Source of the DNA: Psychrobacter sp. I-STPA6b
GTDB taxonomy: Bacteria; Pseudomonadota; Gammaproteobacteria; Pseudomonadales; Moraxellaceae
NCBI RefSeq assembly: GCF_020662265.1
Contig: NZ_VEWM01000075.1
Location: 124,001 to 188,000 of the forward strand
Direction: 5' to 3'
Length of the DNA stretch: 64,000 nt
In this document: one piece after another, positions 61,814 to 64,000 of the stretch
Layout: the number at the start of each line of letters is the position of its first letter
Numbering within the stretch: the first letter of the stretch is position 1
Notes under the pieces: model-generated
Told to the model about the DNA's origin: nothing
What the model saw: the letters and a program-made list of their open reading frames with translations, nothing else
Database searches by the model: none
Position numbers and translations under genes: made by a program

Positions 61814-64000
61814 ATGATAGTCACCTTTGTTTCACAATGCGAAAAAAAGTCGCTTAAACGTACCCGCCGTATTTTGGACGCTTTTGCCAATCGTATTGGT
61901 AGTAATGTTTGGCAAACTGCCATTACTGAGGAAGGCTTAAATACCGTCAAACAGCTATTACGCAAATCAGCTACTAAAACCACTGCAGTAAGCTGTCATC
62001 GTATCAAAACCCGCAGGCAAACCGAGCTAGTATGGATAGTGGGAAATAAACGCAAATTTAATGAAGTGGGGATTGTACCTGTTAATTGGACAACTAAGGA
62101 ATTATTTATGGATATAGTATCAAATAAGACATCACATATCTTAGCAAATACAAATAAGCAACCTTTATATCAACATTTATTTGCAGTAGGTTACCTTGCC
62201 TATCATTTAATTGAACATATGAATATTAATAGTAAATCTCTAAAACTATCAGCTTTTATAGCTGGAATATTACATGATATCGGGAAAGTCGATCCACTCT
62301 TTCAAATATGGGTAAATAAAAAGATTAACAAAATACAAGATGAACCAGTGCCAGAAGATGGACAACATATCGATAAAACAGTTACTGGTATGACTAAGTT
62401 TACCTTTGATAAGCATCCACGACACCATGAGTTATCTTGGTTGTTTGCTAGCTCTATGCTACGAGATAATAGTACCTTAAATAAATTACAACAATCACAA
62501 ATTATGCATGGTATTTATTGGCATCATACTAAACCTTATCGAAAAAAAAACAATGAATACTTTAATAAAGCCAAAGGTATTTATAAGAAATTTACAGAGT
62601 CTTTAGAGAAGACTACGAGCAATTTAAATAATGTTATTGTTGATATAAATAGTGTCATACAAGAAGTCATTAAGCTGGCAAAGCACTATAACAAAGCTGA
62701 TATGATTCCCCCCCTGTTAAATGACTTTTCATTAACAACTGATGATTTACCTAAGTATAAAAACTATAGTGATATTAATGATCAAATGTCTGAATATATA
62801 AGCGAAGTAAGAGAAAATGCTTTAAACAATCTAATTCGAACAGCTGTGATTAGTGCAGATAGGCTGGTTTCTCAATTAGATGCAGAAGACTTAGCAAGCT
62901 ACTTGCAAGAAGCAACTTTACTAGATTTACTTGATTCAATTACATTAGAAGATAATGATTTAACTCAAAATATCCAAAATTGTATTAATGGATTTGATAA
63001 CAACAGTAGTGAAATAGAACGAACACAAGCACAAAAAGCAACGGCTGTTAAACTAGCTAACTTACAAAAAATAGCCAAAAGCAATGAATCTGACAATGTA
63101 GTAGTACTTCAAGGGCCTGCTGGTTGCGGTAAAACCAAAATTGTCTTGGAATGGGCATTAAATACACAAGCTAAAAAAATTATATGGGTATGTCCTAGAG
63201 TACAAGTTTGTTTAGGTATCATTAATGATTTGACCCAACCTGAATATCTTCCTCAAAGCCGAATTGAGATATTTACTGGTGAATATAAAAAAATATTAAC
63301 TCATGGATTAAGCTTAGAAGATACTCCAAATACAGAGATTGAAGATTATTTTAGTGGTGATATTGTCATCACTACAATTGATCAAGTTTTAAGTGCCATT
63401 ATTACTCATAATAAGGTAGACACACTAATACCCTTCATGCAATCCCATGTGATATTCGATGAATTTCATGAACTAATACTTATGCCTGCATTTAACTTAT
63501 TATTTGCTGAATTAATTAATGCAAAAAAAATGCAAGGTCATGTTGCTAATACTTTATTAGTTTCTGCAACACCAAACTATTACTTTACCAAGCAATTTTT
63601 AAAGATAAAAGCAGAAGACCATATAAGTATTGAAAGCTTCAACAACTCTGACTATCAAATAGAAATACAAACTTATGACAGTGAAAATGAACCAAATCCT
63701 TTAATCTCACATTGTCATACTGATGATATTTCTACTTTCATTATTACTAATACTGCTATTTCTTCTCAGCTTAGCTTTATTAAACATCATCAAAGTGAAA
63801 ATAGCATTTTACTTCATTCAAAATACAACAAGCGAGATAAATCTTATTGGTTTGATAAAGTATTTGATACTTTTAAAAGAAATGGAACTCAAGAATATAA
63901 TGTATTAAGAAGTGGTCCAATCGTTCAAGCCTCACTAAACATAAGTTGCGACCGAATGTATACCGAGCTGACCAATGCAGAAAACTGGCTTCAACGTTTA
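61814..64000 (+). CDS. cas3: Cas2-Cas3 fusion protein, type I-F (3' end outside window)
   Basis: The frame opens with ATG 61814 and stays open to the last base (729 codons seen). Residues 1 to about 95 are a Cas2 domain (MIVTFVSQCEKKSLKRTRRIL ...), the hallmark of type I-F. Then comes the HD nuclease domain with H154-D155 (ILHDIGK) and other histidines (KHPRHHELSW, YWHHTKP), and a superfamily 2 helicase with Walker A GPAGCGKT (434-441), DEFH box (549-552, DEFHE) and SATP. The helicase C-terminal part and the tail are cut off. It degrades DNA marked by the Csy complex and helps acquisition with Cas1. From about codon 90 the gene is more AT-rich than cas1. Confidence 0.97.
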   Translation, partial: MIVTFVSQCEKKSLKRTRRILDAFANRIGSNVWQTAITEEGLNTVKQLLRKSATKTTAVSCHRIKTRRQTELVWIVGNKRKFNEVGIVPVNWTTKELFMDIVSNKTSHILANTNKQPLYQHLFAVGYLAYHLIEHMNINSKSLKLSAFIAGILHDIGKVDPLFQIWVNKKINKIQDEPVPEDGQHIDKTVTGMTKFTFDKHPRHHELSWLFASSMLRDNSTLNKLQQSQIMHGIYWHHTKPYRKKNNEYFNKAKGIYKKFTESLEKTTSNLNNVIVDINSVIQEVIKLAKHYNKADMIPPLLNDFSLTTDDLPKYKNYSDINDQMSEYISEVRENALNNLIRTAVISADRLVSQLDAEDLASYLQEATLLDLLDSITLEDNDLTQNIQNCINGFDNNSSEIERTQAQKATAVKLANLQKIAKSNESDNVVVLQGPAGCGKTKIVLEWALNTQAKKIIWVCPRVQVCLGIINDLTQPEYLPQSRIEIFTGEYKKILTHGLSLEDTPNTEIEDYFSGDIVITTIDQVLSAIITHNKVDTLIPFMQSHVIFDEFHELILMPAFNLLFAELINAKKMQGHVANTLLVSATPNYYFTKQFLKIKAEDHISIESFNNSDYQIEIQTYDSENEPNPLISHCHTDDISTFIITNTAISSQLSFIKHHQSENSILLHSKYNKRDKSYWFDKVFDTFKRNGTQEYNVLRSGPIVQASLNISCDRMYTELTNAENWLQRL

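Noticed and set aside
1..64000. tRNA, rRNA and transposase genes
   Set aside because: I scanned the intergenic regions by eye for tRNA-like T-loops and for transposase frames and saw none; a tool-based search could still find a divergent tRNA.

Overview
The window looks like a chromosomal segment of a gamma-proteobacterium of the Moraxellaceae (Moraxella/Faucicola/Psychrobacter type). The basis is the low to moderate GC content, the E. coli-like but divergent housekeeping proteins (DnaE, RpoD, DnaG, NrdAB, TolQRAB, BamD), gamma-type gene neighbourhoods (rluD-pgeF divergent from bamD; nrdA-nrdB-yfaE) and an aerobic, acid-using catabolic gene set. The genus is an inference from style, not from a database match.

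Layout. 1-5.3 kb: 3' part of dnaE, an orphan HPt gene, trmJ and cysE. 5.3-9.1 kb: a 0.95 kb gene-free AT-rich stretch, fadD and an IclR regulator. 9.2-13.7 kb (minus): a four-gene operon (MaoC-type hydratase, acyl-CoA dehydrogenase, CaiB-type CoA-transferase, CitE-type lyase) whose content matches itaconate degradation (ich, an ACAD, ict, ccl). A divergent LysR gene lies at 14.6-15.5 kb. A type I-F CRISPR array (9 repeats, 8 spacers of 32 nt) sits between the operon and its presumed regulator. 15.6-22.5 kb (minus): a type I restriction-modification locus hsdR-hsdM-hsdS. 22.8-25.9 kb (minus): a DASS anion symporter and an NCS2 purine permease. 26.5-30.8 kb: tolQ-tolR-tolA-tolB, followed not by pal but by a tiny lipoprotein ORF. 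30.7-35.1 kb: flavodoxin-like gene, pgeF and rluD (minus), divergent from bamD. 35.3-40.0 kb: dnaG and rpoD. 40.6-43.0 kb: an FAD oxidoreductase and a YbeD-like protein. 43.4-48.3 kb: nrdA, an unrelated AT-rich gene of unknown function, nrdB and yfaE, with two NrdR boxes upstream of nrdA. 48.3-50.1 kb (minus): a small accessory cluster with an endonuclease V homologue whose 5' end is fused to a duplicated fragment of a neighbouring gene. 50.3-58.3 kb (minus): a complete valine (isobutyryl-CoA) catabolic operon including a PrpE-like acyl-CoA synthetase, preceded by a perfect palindromic operator candidate. 58.7-60.6 kb: a YqiA-like esterase and an MFS transporter. 60.8 kb to the end: cas1 and the start of a cas2-cas3 fusion gene of a type I-F CRISPR system, cut by the window edge.

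A family of short elements with terminal inverted repeats (AGGGTCTGTTnAAC ... GTTCAACAGACCCT) is scattered through the intergenic spaces. At least three are near complete (8.05, 11.36 and 37.57 kb) and several are fragments or micro-remnants. No transposase gene is present. They look like MITEs; one lies inside the itaconate-type operon.

Functional picture: acid and branched-chain amino acid catabolism (fadD, itaconate-type operon, valine operon, DASS transporter) alternates with core replication, transcription and envelope genes. Defence functions (CRISPR array, type I RM, type I-F cas genes) have been placed into or beside the catabolic loci. I found no tRNA or rRNA gene.
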